From assembly GCA_963514095.1 (NCBI GenBank), contig OY741282.1:20619102-20683101 (forward strand): a DNA stretch of 64,000 nt. Direction: 5' to 3'. Both the position numbers and the translations under genes were made by a program. This DNA comes from Eutrigla gurnardus (taxonomy: Eukaryota; Chordata; Actinopteri; Perciformes; Triglidae). The notes beneath the pieces were generated by a model, which did not search any database, was not told where the DNA came from, and was given only the letters and a program-made list of their open reading frames with translations. Shown one piece after another: positions 46,920-57,241 of this stretch. Numbering within the stretch: position 1 is the first letter of the stretch; every line of letters begins with the position of its first letter.

Positions 46920-47143
46920 CAATAAAATTTATCTTAAAGAACACACTTATTTATAAACAATTTCATGTCCACAGTATGTCACTAATTAACCAGCATGTAC
47001 GAATATTTCACACACCGTTACTCCCAAACCAAACACAAAAGCTTTGCATACACAGTTTACAATATTACCCCAACGAAAGCGCTCATTAATTTAATTCACT
47101 CCAAACACGTTATCTATTTCAATTCCCCGTACGGGCCAGCATC
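46920..47143 (-). other. Ty3/gypsy 5' untranslated leader
   Basis: Short AT-rich leader between the primer site and the ATG, in minus-strand sense. It has no ORF. Confidence 0.7.
47124..47141 (-). promoter_or_regulatory. Ty3/gypsy primer-binding site, tRNA-Ile-like
   Basis: In element orientation TGCTGGCCCGTACGGGGA begins two bases after the LTR. With one mismatch it is complementary to the 3' end of vertebrate tRNA-Ile(AAT), as I recall that tRNA. Confidence 0.6.
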
Positions 47144-48006
47144 TGTAACGCGCAGCCTTGTTCTGGGCTGAACATTAACTCTCCAAGGGGTTCATGGAAA
47201 AATAGACTTCATGTAAAAATTAAACAAACGAAACGCCACCGTGGTGCAATTTAACGTAAAGATCCACGTCACTTTTAATTTAGACGGGCTTTCCCAGCTC
47301 GGCCGCTCTGAGCGCAAAATGATCACCAAAATAAATTAATTACATACAAGGCACGCAAAAAACCCCGGTCTTTCCACTTTGTAAATTAAGTAAATAACCC
47401 CCCCCAAACGAAATATCACTTATTGAACCGAATGGTTCACGATAAATATGTCCACAAGTCGCAAACTTTCCGATACTCAGGAACAATACAACGCCGAGCG
47501 GCTCGGGCGCCGGAGGAAAAACAAACAAACAAAAGGAGTCAGTCTCACCCCGTTTACCCGCGGTCCTTTGTGTCAGTCCACCGGGAACAGAGTCAACCAG
47601 GAGGGAAACTCAACTGGCCTCCGCCTGACCAGGAGGGAAACTCGACTGGACTCCGCCGGACCAGGAGGGAAACTCTACTGGCGGCTCCGTTCGCTTAGTC
47701 CGTGCCTCGGCTCCGTCCGATACAACGCAGTCTAAGTTACGCCGCTCTCCCCCCTCTACCGCCAGCCGTCCACCATCTCCTCCGACCATCACCAGGTGTC
47801 CTCCTCCACCTGGTCCACGTCACATCCTCCCTTTATCCCCTCGGCCCACAAATTTTGCTATTCCTATTTATAATAATTTCAAGGCACCCACACTACCCAT
47901 TTAGTTTACAGACTACATCTCACATCAGGCAACCAAGTGCACTTTTCTTTTAAACCTTTGTTTGCACACTGTACATTTTATTTCATGTCAAGGTGACGCT
48001 GTCACA
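47144..48006 (-). repeat. Ty3/gypsy 5' LTR (in element orientation)
   Basis: 863 bp and identical to the other LTR except at two positions. Short open frames within (for example 47423-47698, 47448-47735) appear in both LTRs and are not genes. Confidence 0.95.
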
Positions 48007-51000
48007 CAGGGTACTTCTGGATTCGTGGTTACTGCCTTGGTACCGCCTGAGCCCCTCAGCTGCTCCACATGTAACCCTGGCCGTAGGATTCGGGCAGGAA
48101 GCGCGGAGTCTGGGACCCATGGTCAGAAGAGCAACCACCCTCACATGGGAACAAACAGCACAACCTGATCTGCTAAAGGCCAAAGAAGAAGATATGTGGT
48201 GCTTCACGGGCCCCCATACTACGGATGTCTCCCTCCCAGAACACCTGCCACTGCCAAGACAACATGGACTCCCATGTACGGACCACCCAGGAGCCGCAGC
48301 GGTTTTGAATACGGTAGACTCACGATTTTGGACTTCAACTCCCCATGACGTAGGAGTCCTGGAAACACCACCAGTGATTGTCACCCTAAAAGACCCAGAT
48401 GCCCCTCCTATTTATCGACGACAGTATCCTCTAACCCAAGATCAAATGACAGGCATCGCCCCTACTATTCAGGGTCTCCTTGACGCTGGGGTCATATACG
48501 AGTGTCGCTCCCCATGGAACACTCCCATATTGCCAGTACAGAAAGCTGGGGGAAAGGGCTGGAGAATGGTGCAAGACTTCCGCCCCATAAATGATGCAAC
48601 AACTCCAGATGTTCACCCAGTACCGGACCCGCACGTAGCACTCACAGGTCTCAGCCCAGCGTTTCGATACTTCACTGTCATAGATTTGGCGAACGCCTTC
48701 TTTAGCGTTCCACTGGCACAGACGTCGCAAGCTATGTTTGCTTTCACATTTGGTGGCAAACAGTACACCTACAACCGCCTGCCTCAAGGGTTCAGAGACT
48801 CGCCCGGTCTCTTCAATCAGGTGCTGAAAGCACACCTACTGGAGCTGAAATGGCCAGCCGGAGTGGTGCTCATCCAATATGTAGACGATCTGCTATTGGC
48901 GGCAGAAACCTCTATCCTTTGCCTAGAAGCCACCGCCCTACTGTTCTCAGTCCTGTATAAAAAGGGCTACAAAGTCAAGAAGGAGAAAGTGCAACTATGC
49001 AGAGAAGAAGTCCTGTTTCTGGGCCGACAAATCTCAGCGTCCGGACTAGGAGTATCCACGGCTCACAGGGAATCGATTTTACATTACCCAAAGCCCACCA
49101 CGGTGGCTGACATGCTGTCCTTCCTAGGACTAACAGGGTACAGTCGATCGCACATACCCGACTACTCCAATCGCACACAGCCATTGCGGACAATGATCAA
49201 TGAGGTTGGGGCTCGAAACCTCACAGAACGACTACCCTGGACTACTGAAGCCGAACAAGCATTCACTGACATGAAACAAGTTCTCTCCCAAGCTGCTGCG
49301 CTCACCTCACCGGACTACACACAAGTGTTCCATTTGGATGTTTCTGAACAAAATGCATTTTTAAATGCTGTTTTGTATCAGAAAAAAGGGGGAGAGAGGA
49401 ATGTGTTGATATACCACTCTTCAAAACTCGACGCAGTGGAAACCGGACAGTCAACGTGCGCCAGATATGTTGCAGCGGTAGCAAAAGCTCTCCAAAAAAC
49501 AGCACATGTAGTGATGTGTCACCCATTACAGGTCCACACTGAACATGGAGTTGCAGTGTTCTTGGCAAGCAAGGAGTTTACTTTCAGCATGGCCAGAAAA
49601 ACCAAGATTCAAAGAGAATGCACCAAGCCGCATATAACTTTTGTGGCAGCCGAAAGGAACATGGCTGGAAACTTTGGGAAAGGAACCCCACATTCATGTG
49701 AAGAACTTGCAGTCAAGGAAAGCAAGCTCAGACAAGACCTGAAAAATGACATAGATCCCAGAGCAGAACTCTGGCTCTACACGGACGGATGCTGTTATCG
49801 AGGAGAAAACGGACTGAACCGGGCATCATATGCAGTGGTTCAGCAACACCCCGATGGAAGACATGAGACGCTCAAAGCAGAAGTAATACCACAACCCGCT
49901 TCAGCGCAAATGGCAGAAGTCAAGGCGCTCACCGAAGCCCTGAAACTGGCCAAAGGAAAGACGGTGAACATCTTTACAGATTCTGCTTACGCACATGGAG
50001 CGGCACAGGTAGATGCGCCCATGTGGCAGCGAAGAGGATTCGTAACATCCAGCAACGCCCCAATCAAACATCAAAAAGAAATACAAGAGCTGGTGGAAGC
50101 AATCACCCTACCAAGAGGAGTATCCATAATGAAGTGCAAAGGACATGAGAAAGCAGGCACCAGGATCAGTCAAGGAAACGAAGCTGCAGATCAGGCGGCC
50201 AAAAAGGCAGGAGGATATCAGCCAGAGCAAATGATACTTAGGTTGACGCCCCCCCAACCTAAGCTCACCGAAGAAGACCTAAAGAAGATACAAGAACAAG
50301 CAGGCCCATACGAATGGTCGACATGGACACAAAAGGGGGCCACAAAGAAAGAAGATCTCTGGAGATCACATGATGGAAGGATAGTGGCACCAGCAAAACT
50401 AGTAGCGACCCTACTAAAAGAAGCCCATGGACCAACCCATGAAGGACAAAGACAGACACTGTTGAACATTTCAGCACTCTGGTGGCACCCACACCTAGAC
50501 AGCATGGTAAAACTATACTGCGAAGAATGCGACGTCTGTGGAAACCACAATCCAAGAAAACCATTCAAGACGCCCATGGGATCCTACCCCGTACCTCTTG
50601 CACCTTTTCAGGACATTAGCATAGACTATACAGATATGGGGCAGGAGAATATAGTACAGGGAAAGAGATACATGTTGGTAATGGTAGACAGATTTTCAAG
50701 ATGGGTAGAAGCAATACCCACAAAGAGAGAAGATGGAAAGACAGTGATAAAGTGGTTACAGACAGAGCTAATACCTAGATACGGGGTACCGAAACGTATC
50801 AGATCAGACAACGGGACACACTTCAATAATCAGATGTTGAGTGAGGTGGAGGCATTCCTGGGGATTGCACACAGTTTTGGTTCGGTCTACCATCCACAGT
50901 CCCAGGGACTGGTGGAACGCGCGAATCAAACGTTGAAGGCTAAGATAGCCAAGGTATGTGCGGGCAGTAAGATGACATGGTTGGAGGCCCTCCCCTTGGC

Positions 51001-51457
51001 ACTTATGGCCATGAGAGCTTCACGGGGGAGTGGCACACACCTGTCGCCGCACGAGTTGTTGACGGGGAGGCCAATGCCTGGCCCGCCACGTGATGGAGGA
51101 CATATACCTCCTTTAGATGTGTGTCAGATAGAGAAATCCGACTACATGAGAGAACTAATATCTCTTGTTTCAGCCCTCTCGACACAGGTGCAGAAGGCAC
51201 AGGAGAAGGATCCCGAAGAGCAGGGGACGATAGTCAAAGTAGGAGACTGGGTCAGGGTCAAGGTTCACAAAAGAAAGTGGACAGAGCCCAGGTGGACTGG
51301 TCCGTACGAAGTGAAGGAGGTTACTTCACACTCGGTCCAGGTCAGAGGAAAAGCAGGAGCGCCCTGGCACCACCTGACACATTGTGCCCCAGCATCACCA
51401 CCTACTCGCTCACTCCAGGAAGTGAGAACAGATTTGGCCCAAAATGACGCCTCCTAA
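48007..51457 (+). pseudogene. pol: ERV Pol: RT, RNase H, integrase (5' end severed by gypsy)
   Basis: Open from the end of the gypsy duplication to the stop at 51457. Reverse transcriptase has the palm motif LPQGFRDSPG (near 48780) and YVDD (48878-48889). RNase H begins near LYTDGCCYRG (49775) with TDSAYAHGA (49980). Integrase has an HHCC finger (from HEGQRQ, 50438, to CDVCG, 50540) and catalytic residues in DYTDMG (50625), SDNGTHF (50805) and LVERANQTL (50910). It ends with a GPY/F-type module (RWTGPYEV, 51290). The pol frame is intact, but its start lies upstream of the insertion, so no Gag-Pro-Pol can be read through. The stop overlaps env by 14 bases. Confidence 0.92.
51155..51175 (+). 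promoter_or_regulatory. Candidate env splice acceptor
   Basis: A polypyrimidine run and cag (AG at 51172-51173) inside the 3' end of pol. No ATG occurs between it and the env start at 51444, so env would be the first AUG on a transcript spliced here. Confidence 0.6.
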
Positions 51458-51887
51458 GGGTTTTAGGAGACTCTTTGGAGATCCGTCTGTTGCACCGGAG
51501 GAAAGGAGGAGATGGGGATTTAGTGAACAGGTCCCTGGAGGAGAGAAGGGACTGTTGTGCTTGCTGACCGCAATAGCTGCAGCAGTAATTATACTAATAT
51601 TTGGGCTAGGATTGATATACCTAGAACCAAAACAAGGCAACTCCACAGGTAGTTATCTGACCCGCCCCAAAAGAGAACAGGCGAAAACTTTCCAGATCCC
51701 CAAAGTTGCGTGCGGTGCCAAAATGGTCTTAAATTACACCGCCGGGGAAACCACGATGTTCACATTTGACTTATGCTCCGTGATAAACTGCGGAAAATCC
51801 AAAGCGAGTTGGCGGGGCTACGATGTCTATCTGTGTCATACCGCAGAAATAGTGAGGAGCTGCGAGGCCACTGGGAAACCTTACCAG

Positions 51888-53029
51888 TAGGGGTGTCACG
51901 ATTTCGATTTTTCATCGAAATCGATCGAAATGACGTCACGATCTCGAGCATCGAAGTCAAAGAGAGGATCGACGATCCCCCCTCCCCCCGTGTGCAAAGC
52001 TACGCACACTACGCAAAGTTACGCAAATGACGCAGCACATTGTAGCCGACGCCGCTAGTTACCTATCCTGCAGGTTATGACACGATGGCGAGTGCAGATG
52101 AAAGAGGAGACGCGGCACCGGAGCTTGAAGCAGCTCCTGCTTCTCTTAAATCACATGTATGGAAATACTTTGCGTTCCCGGTGAGTTATGTCGACGACGT
52201 TCGCGTTGTTGACAAGAAGACCACAGTGTGTAAGATATGCTATGCGCGTGTACCATACCCGGCCACGGGAAACACTACGAACATGGCAGGACACATTCGC
52301 CGGCATCACAAAGATGTAGATTTGACAGCTGGGAAAGCACCATCACTGGTCCAGCCAACTATTCAATCCTCGTTTGCAATAAAACTTCCACAGACCTCAG
52401 CTCGCGCAAAAGCTATAACTAGCGCTATAGGGCTATTTATAGCAGCAGACCTGCAGCCTTACTCGGTGGTGGAAAACACGGGATTTAAACATTTAATTAG
52501 CGTACTTGAGCCACGCTACAGTATGCCCAGCAGGTCGCATCTTACAACAAAAGTGGTTCCCTCCATGTATGAAGACGTTAAAGAAAAAGTTGTGAGGGGT
52601 CTGAGCAATGCAGAGTTAGTTGCCTTAACAACAGATGGCTGGACCTCAAGAGCAACTGAGAGTTACATCACCGTCACAGCGCACTACGTCAATAAAGATT
52701 GGGAGATTGAAAGTCCAGTCCTTCAAACTCGTTGTTGAAAACAAGATTGTTACTTTTATATTGCAAATAAATAATTTAAATTTGACCATTAGTGCCTAAT
52801 GTGATACATTATGGAAATTGCATCACTTATATGTAGCCCAACTTTTGAAATAAGATTTACTGTACAAAATTTGATGAATAAAACCAATGATCGTAGACTA
52901 GACTAGTCTGAAAATGGCATAGGCATCTGTGCTGTAAGAAAAAGAAAAAAATCGAGAATCGAATCGAATCGTGACCCTAAAATCGAAAATCAAATCGAAT
53001 CGAGTATTTGGAGAATCGTGACACCCCTA
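51888..53029 (+). mobile_element. hAT element inserted in env (1142 bp)
   Basis: Terminal inverted repeats TAGGGGTGTCACGAT and ATCGTGACACCCCTA are perfect, flanked by an 8-bp duplication CTTACCAG (51880-51887 and 53030-53037). Subterminal regions are full of atcgaa motifs. It carries only the N-terminal part of a transposase, so it is an internally deleted derivative needing help from a full copy. Confidence 0.93.
52085..52738 (+). pseudogene. Truncated BED-finger hAT transposase
   Basis: A 217-codon frame from ATG 52085. A BED-type zinc finger (WKYFAF at residue ~26, then CKICYARV, then HIRRHH) is followed by the start of the hAT region with LVALTTDGWTSRATESYI (about residues 178-195), the first catalytic Asp segment. 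The frame then ends, and the rest of the catalytic and dimerisation domains are absent. This is the ZBED/Ac-like branch. It may still bind element ends but could not catalyse transposition. Confidence 0.82.
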
Positions 53030-54753
53030 CTTACCAGTATGGGTTTGGGGTCTCGGTGGACTCGCAGCCATTTTGTCCCGATTGGCCTAAGGTAACAAAG
53101 TTCACTGGGACCTGGTCCAAGTTTACCCGACACAAACACAGCGCGTTTTGGGACCATATTTCGTTTCAAAGAGATTTCAGTCCAACTAACAATCTGCTCA
53201 CCCTCTCTATCAATAACATTAAGGCGAGTTCCACGGGAAAAAATCGCATCTGGTTCGTATTAGGAGTAGACGTCAAAGGAAAAGACCCGGTAGTAGGAAT
53301 ACAAGTAAACATATACCCGCCCAAGAGTAGTGCGACGAATACGACCACAGCTAATTCCACTGTCTTAAAGCCACCCACTACCAATCCGACAGTGATGACC
53401 CAGGATTACACAGCATTAACTCCTTTAGACGTTGTAAAAATGGCTACAGGCTTCGGGGAAAATAACATTTGGTTAAAGTGGATTACGGATAATGCTAAGA
53501 GTCAGAGCATGACGGGATGTGTAGCATGCGCGGTTGCGCGTCCTGCCATGTTCACCGAACCGGCCCCCTTATATCCAGATCACGATAAAATAGGGTACGA
53601 ATGCATAATGAGCTTGACTAGAGAAGCCACACCTCCGGGATGTCAACTCTTGGCATCAGTCTTCCCACCCATAGATAATACGACTAAGGCCGGCTATTTT
53701 ACTGCCATAAAAGGAAAAGATCCCAGGTATCAGTGTTTCAATTTCGCCAGCAGCAACCCAAAAGTCAATGTGGGAAAAATACCCCCAGACTGGTGTAATA
53801 GGACGACATCTGGGGATGTGATAGGACCATGGGCCCGAGCAGGACTGTTTTACTATTGTGGAGGGTTGCGTCTCTATACTCGAGTAGAGGCCAGCACCAC
53901 CACAGGCACCTGCGCCATGGTCAGACTAGGGATGCCCCTTACGTTGATAGGCAGTCGAGGGATAAAAAACCCCTCGGGATCTGGCGCCCTCGTCCGGCGG
54001 AGAAGAAGACATATACTTGTTAAAAGGGACACGAGCTTAAAAGATCCATTTGGAGGGACCACATACATAGATGCCATAGGCGTCCCGCGAGGAGTGCCTG
54101 ACGAGTACAAATTGGCGAACCAAGTAGCAGACGGGCTCGCATCAATCTTTATCTGGATACTCCCCAACAAAAACGCAGACCGCATCAATTATATCCACTA
54201 TAATCTCTTGCGCCTCGCTAATGCCACTAGGGATGCAGTAGAAGGGCTAGCGGAGCAACTCGCACCCACATCAATCATCGCTATGCAAAATAGAATGGCG
54301 CTAGATATGCTTTTAGCTGAAAGAGGGGGTGTCTGCGCTATGTTTGGAAAATTCTGCTGTACCGTAATCCCTAACAACACGGCCCCAGACGGGTCGGTCA
54401 CTCGAGCATTAGAAAACTTAAAAGCACTCTCCAAAGAAATGCACGATGCATCAGGGGTTGACGACCCGTTTACCAAATGGATGGAAGATGTGTTTGGAAA
54501 ATGGAAAGCGGTAATAATATCTTTAGCAGCCTCAGTAGCCATCTTCCTGGCCATACTAGTCACCTGTGGATGCTGCTGCATTCCATGTCTGAGAACCATG
54601 GTCACCAAATTAGTGCAAACTGCCCTGACTAAAGAACAAGACCCACCAAAGTATATGCTGCCGTTATTAGTTAATGAGGAACTTGGGGATGGGAGCCTGG
54701 ACATGAAAGACGAGGATGAAGAAGAGTATCTTTAAAAAAAAAAAAAAAAAATG

Positions 54754-54774
54754 TTCACACCTAGTAGGTGTGAA
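54754..54774 (+). promoter_or_regulatory. Perfect stem-loop before ERV polypurine tract
   Basis: ttcacacc and ggtgtgaa form an 8-bp stem around tagta. It lies between an 18-base A run that begins in the env stop codon (54734-54751) and the polypurine tract. The role is unknown. Confidence 0.6.
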
Positions 54775-54782
54775 AAGGGGGA
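54772..54782 (+). promoter_or_regulatory. ERV polypurine tract
   Basis: gaaaaggggga followed by tt and the 3' LTR, the expected plus-strand primer site. Confidence 0.8.
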
Positions 54783-54784
54783 TT

Positions 54785-55520
54785 TGTGGAAGAAAAATGT
54801 AATAACCTATTAGCCTACTTTTTCTATATACTGTGTGTGGAGAAAAATGTAAATACATAAGCTAATCACGCAGCTTTAAATTACTACACATAGACTCGGA
54901 TGTTCAGATAAGTGGAAAATTACTGTAAGGGTTAGAAACTGCGTCAGGGCACGGCACCTGCATGCTACAATGTAGGAGACAGTACACACAAGAGAGATGG
55001 CGTCCGAATCTCACACATACACACACGCGCCCACGCACATACCAACATCAGCAAGGGAGAGCAAGGGTGGGGGCTAGCGGCCAGCAAACTGATACAGTGC
55101 CTAGCAGAGATAGCACCAGAAGAGATGCACCTCGACAACATGCACACACACACATAGATGACAACGCCTGGAAAGACGAATCGTATGAGCCAGTGTGGGT
55201 GGAAATACCCAGTGCTCCAACCAGGCCGCGGCATTCTAAAATTACGCTCCGCCTGCTTCGATTGATTGAGCCAATCAGACTCATGTGGAGTTTTGGATAT
55301 ATTGAACTGCGCACTCTTTGTAAGCGCCTTTTTGAGTGAACTCAACCCTATGTTGAGTTGACTATTAGGTCCGTGCACGTTTAACTGCCGGAATATGCTT
55401 TCTTGATACTTGTGCTAATAAAGCGCTGTTTTTGATACAACTTATAAACTCTCCTCGTATGTTTGAGCTTAATATCCATATTCAAGCTCAATATTCAAGC
55501 TTACTATTTTTTCCACAACA
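54785..55520 (+). repeat. ERV 3' LTR (736 bp)
   Basis: Same length as the 5' LTR with six differences, including actc for agac near 54894. Polyadenylation signal aataaa at 55417-55422. It ends ccacaaca and is followed by the gaca target duplication. Confidence 0.95.
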
Positions 55521-55524
55521 GACA

Positions 55525-56600
55525 CAGTCTTTATAAACCTCTATTTATCCTTTATCATCAGTTTTTAACTATTTTAATTCACCTTTTTAATATTTAACTC
55601 TTGAACATAAAATTAATTAGTTTTTATACACAAAAGTGCATTTTTCTTCATCAATAAATGAAATATACCACACCAGAATGGTGCTGTTACCATCTGCAGT
55701 GGCTAATAACACAAATAAACAGTTCGAATGACATACAAAATGATTAAACTGCATCTTCTCAATGTAAACCGCATGGAAAATTAGCCTTAGCTTAGCGATT
55801 AGCATGGCGACTAGCATTACTAAGCATAAAACAATGGACAAAATAGCATCCCAACCTGGCAGTTAGCATGTCATGGTTGCTAGTAGCTTTAGCATTTCAA
55901 GCTAGCGATCTTTTTACAAACGATAAACTACGGTAAAAATTGCACAAAAGTAACAGAAAAACATTGGAAGGCATCATATGGCATATTTTAAGCAACATAG
56001 ACCATCATAACCCAAGTTAATAGCACAATAAATGTATTTTTTTCCATCTGAACAGCTACCGAACTAGAAGCTAACTGTGTGCTAACTCACCGGAGTCTCA
56101 TGCATTTTACTTCACAAAGGGGGTTTTTCCTCGTCGGCTCACGGTTTATCGGGTCTGCCTGCGGACGTCTCTGCCGTTATCCGCAGCTTTCTGCTACTCT
56201 TTGCGTCGTGTTTTTTTTTTTTTAGCTACCGACTCCCTCGGTCTGGCTTATGCCTTGAGAGAAAATGGCGTCTGCTCTCAGGTGCAGACTTCACGCGATA
56301 CCTGACCTAGGTTCACGCCGGATACAAACACTAGCAGGGGAATACTGCCATCTACTGGGGGTTTAGTAGAACTGTCTAAATGACAAATATAGGTTTAGTA
56401 ACCTGATTTTTCATGCTGGTTACACATGTATTATATAATAGCCAAACCTGTTGTATATTAAGACTTACTCATTTGTATGCATTTTACTTTTGCTTTATGT
56501 ACTTTCAGATGACAAGAATGAATGCGAGAAGTATGATTTTACTACAACTGCTGAATTGAGTGGCTCAGAAGAGGAGTTAAGGTACTGCCATGTTTATATT
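55525..56600. other. No gene; AT-rich with TAGC-rich repeat-like stretch
   Basis: Around 55780-55920 the sequence is rich in gctagc and ttagcat motifs of a kind frequent in fish intergenic repeats. A T11-type run lies near 56210. No open frame is supported. Confidence 0.4.
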
Positions 56601-56869
56601 GACCTTTGAAATGTAAACCTTGGTGGCTTTTTAAATATCAAAATGCCAAATACCATAGAAGTATATCACACTCTTAGATATGCTGGAATACACATTTAGC
56701 AGCCAACAGTTTCATTTTTTAGTTTGACTACCTTATAAAATTCCCCTTCACATGGTATAAAACTAAAAGTTCACACAATCTGTCAGTAGCTGTTTGATGC
56801 AGAAAGACGTTTATTATTTATTATTTACATTTAAAAAAAAAAACATATTAATAAACAGGGTGGATGGTG

Positions 56870-57241
56870 TTAGGCAGAACGTCCTGCCTCCTCAGACTCC
56901 ACAGGAACACTATCCAAATCTAAAAGAGGCAGAACATCACGTGGGACCAGATACTCGGCCATGTTGGGGAGTCCGGACACCACACAGCAGCTCAGAGCAC
57001 TGCGGCCGATCCCCATGTCAGAGACCTCGGACCACTCACCAGTGGTCACGTTGTAGCACTCCACGTTGGTGGAGGTGGTGATGCCGTTGAAGCCCCCGGC
57101 AACGAAGATCCGGTCATCGATGACTTCGATGCCGAAGTTGCTGCGAGGGGTCAACATGTGGGACACTTGGTTCCAGGTGTTGCTCCGAGGGTCGTAGACC
57201 TCCGCGCTGCGGAGATGGCTGGCGCCATCAAAGCCGCCGAC
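56870..57241 (-). CDS. klhl10: klhl10-like last exon
   Basis: Acceptor ctcccaaag. Encodes VGGFDGASHLRSAEVY, VAGGFNGITTSTNVECY and the tail EYLVPRDVLPLLDLD, ending at the stop at 56870. The tail and 3' untranslated sequence are duplicated near 23722. Confidence 0.85.
   Translation of the reverse strand, partial: VGGFDGASHLRSAEVYDPRSNTWNQVSHMLTPRSNFGIEVIDDRIFVAGGFNGITTSTNVECYNVTTGEWSEVSDMGIGRSALSCCVVSGLPNMAEYLVPRDVLPLLDLDSVPVESEEAGRSA

Larger units (their letters stand above)
41310..48006 (-). mobile_element. Full-length Ty3/gypsy retrotransposon, antisense within ERV
   Basis: A 6697-bp element with two 863-bp LTRs and a single long gag-pol frame on the minus strand. The target duplication is cagg (41306-41309 and 48007-48010). 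LTRs differ at only two positions (near 41944 and 42056 against 47778 and 47890), so insertion is very recent. Domain order protease, RT, RNase H, integrase and the absence of env identify Ty3/gypsy (Metaviridae). Confidence 0.95.
51444..54735 (+). pseudogene. env: ERV envelope glycoprotein, split by hAT insertion
   Basis: Starts at ATG 51444, overlapping the pol end by 14 bases in another frame. Segment 1 (51444-51887) has a long cytoplasmic-type leader and a hydrophobic signal/anchor (residues about 36-58). Segment 2 (53038-54735) holds several N-glycosylation sites, cysteine-rich surface-unit sequence, a basic furin-type site (VRRRRRH, about 53992-54012) and a transmembrane subunit. The latter has a CX6CC motif (CAMFGKFCC, about 54333-54359), a membrane span (about 54508-54590) and an acidic tail. 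The insertion adds 1150 bases, shifting the frame by one, so segment 1 terminates at its edge. Apart from it I see no other stop. The ATG at 53008 lies inside the inserted element and is not a real start. Confidence 0.9.
36451..55520 (+). mobile_element. Endogenous retrovirus provirus, gamma/epsilon-like, with two nested insertions
   Basis: Complete provirus with order LTR, primer site, leader, gag, UGA, pro, pol, env, polypurine tract, LTR. Target duplication GACA lies at 36447-36450 and 55521-55524 (the flanks also share acaGACA if the LTR end is set three bases shorter). Without the two insertions and their duplicated bases it would be about 11.2 kb. Capsid of gamma type, one zinc knuckle, stop-codon gag/pro boundary, GPY/F-type integrase end and CX6CC transmembrane motif place it near gammaretroviruses and fish epsilon-like ERVs. 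The initiator-Met primer recalls the Atlantic salmon swim bladder sarcoma virus and zebrafish ERV group (recollection, not searched). The pro-pol and env breaks make this copy defective. Confidence 0.95.

Noticed and set aside
47993..48010. Start of pol at the ATG-like position inside the gypsy LTR
   Set aside because: The frame merely runs into the LTR. Retroviral pol continues from pro and has no start there.
53008..53037. env start at 53008
   Set aside because: These codons belong to the hAT terminus and target duplication. The real env start is 51444.
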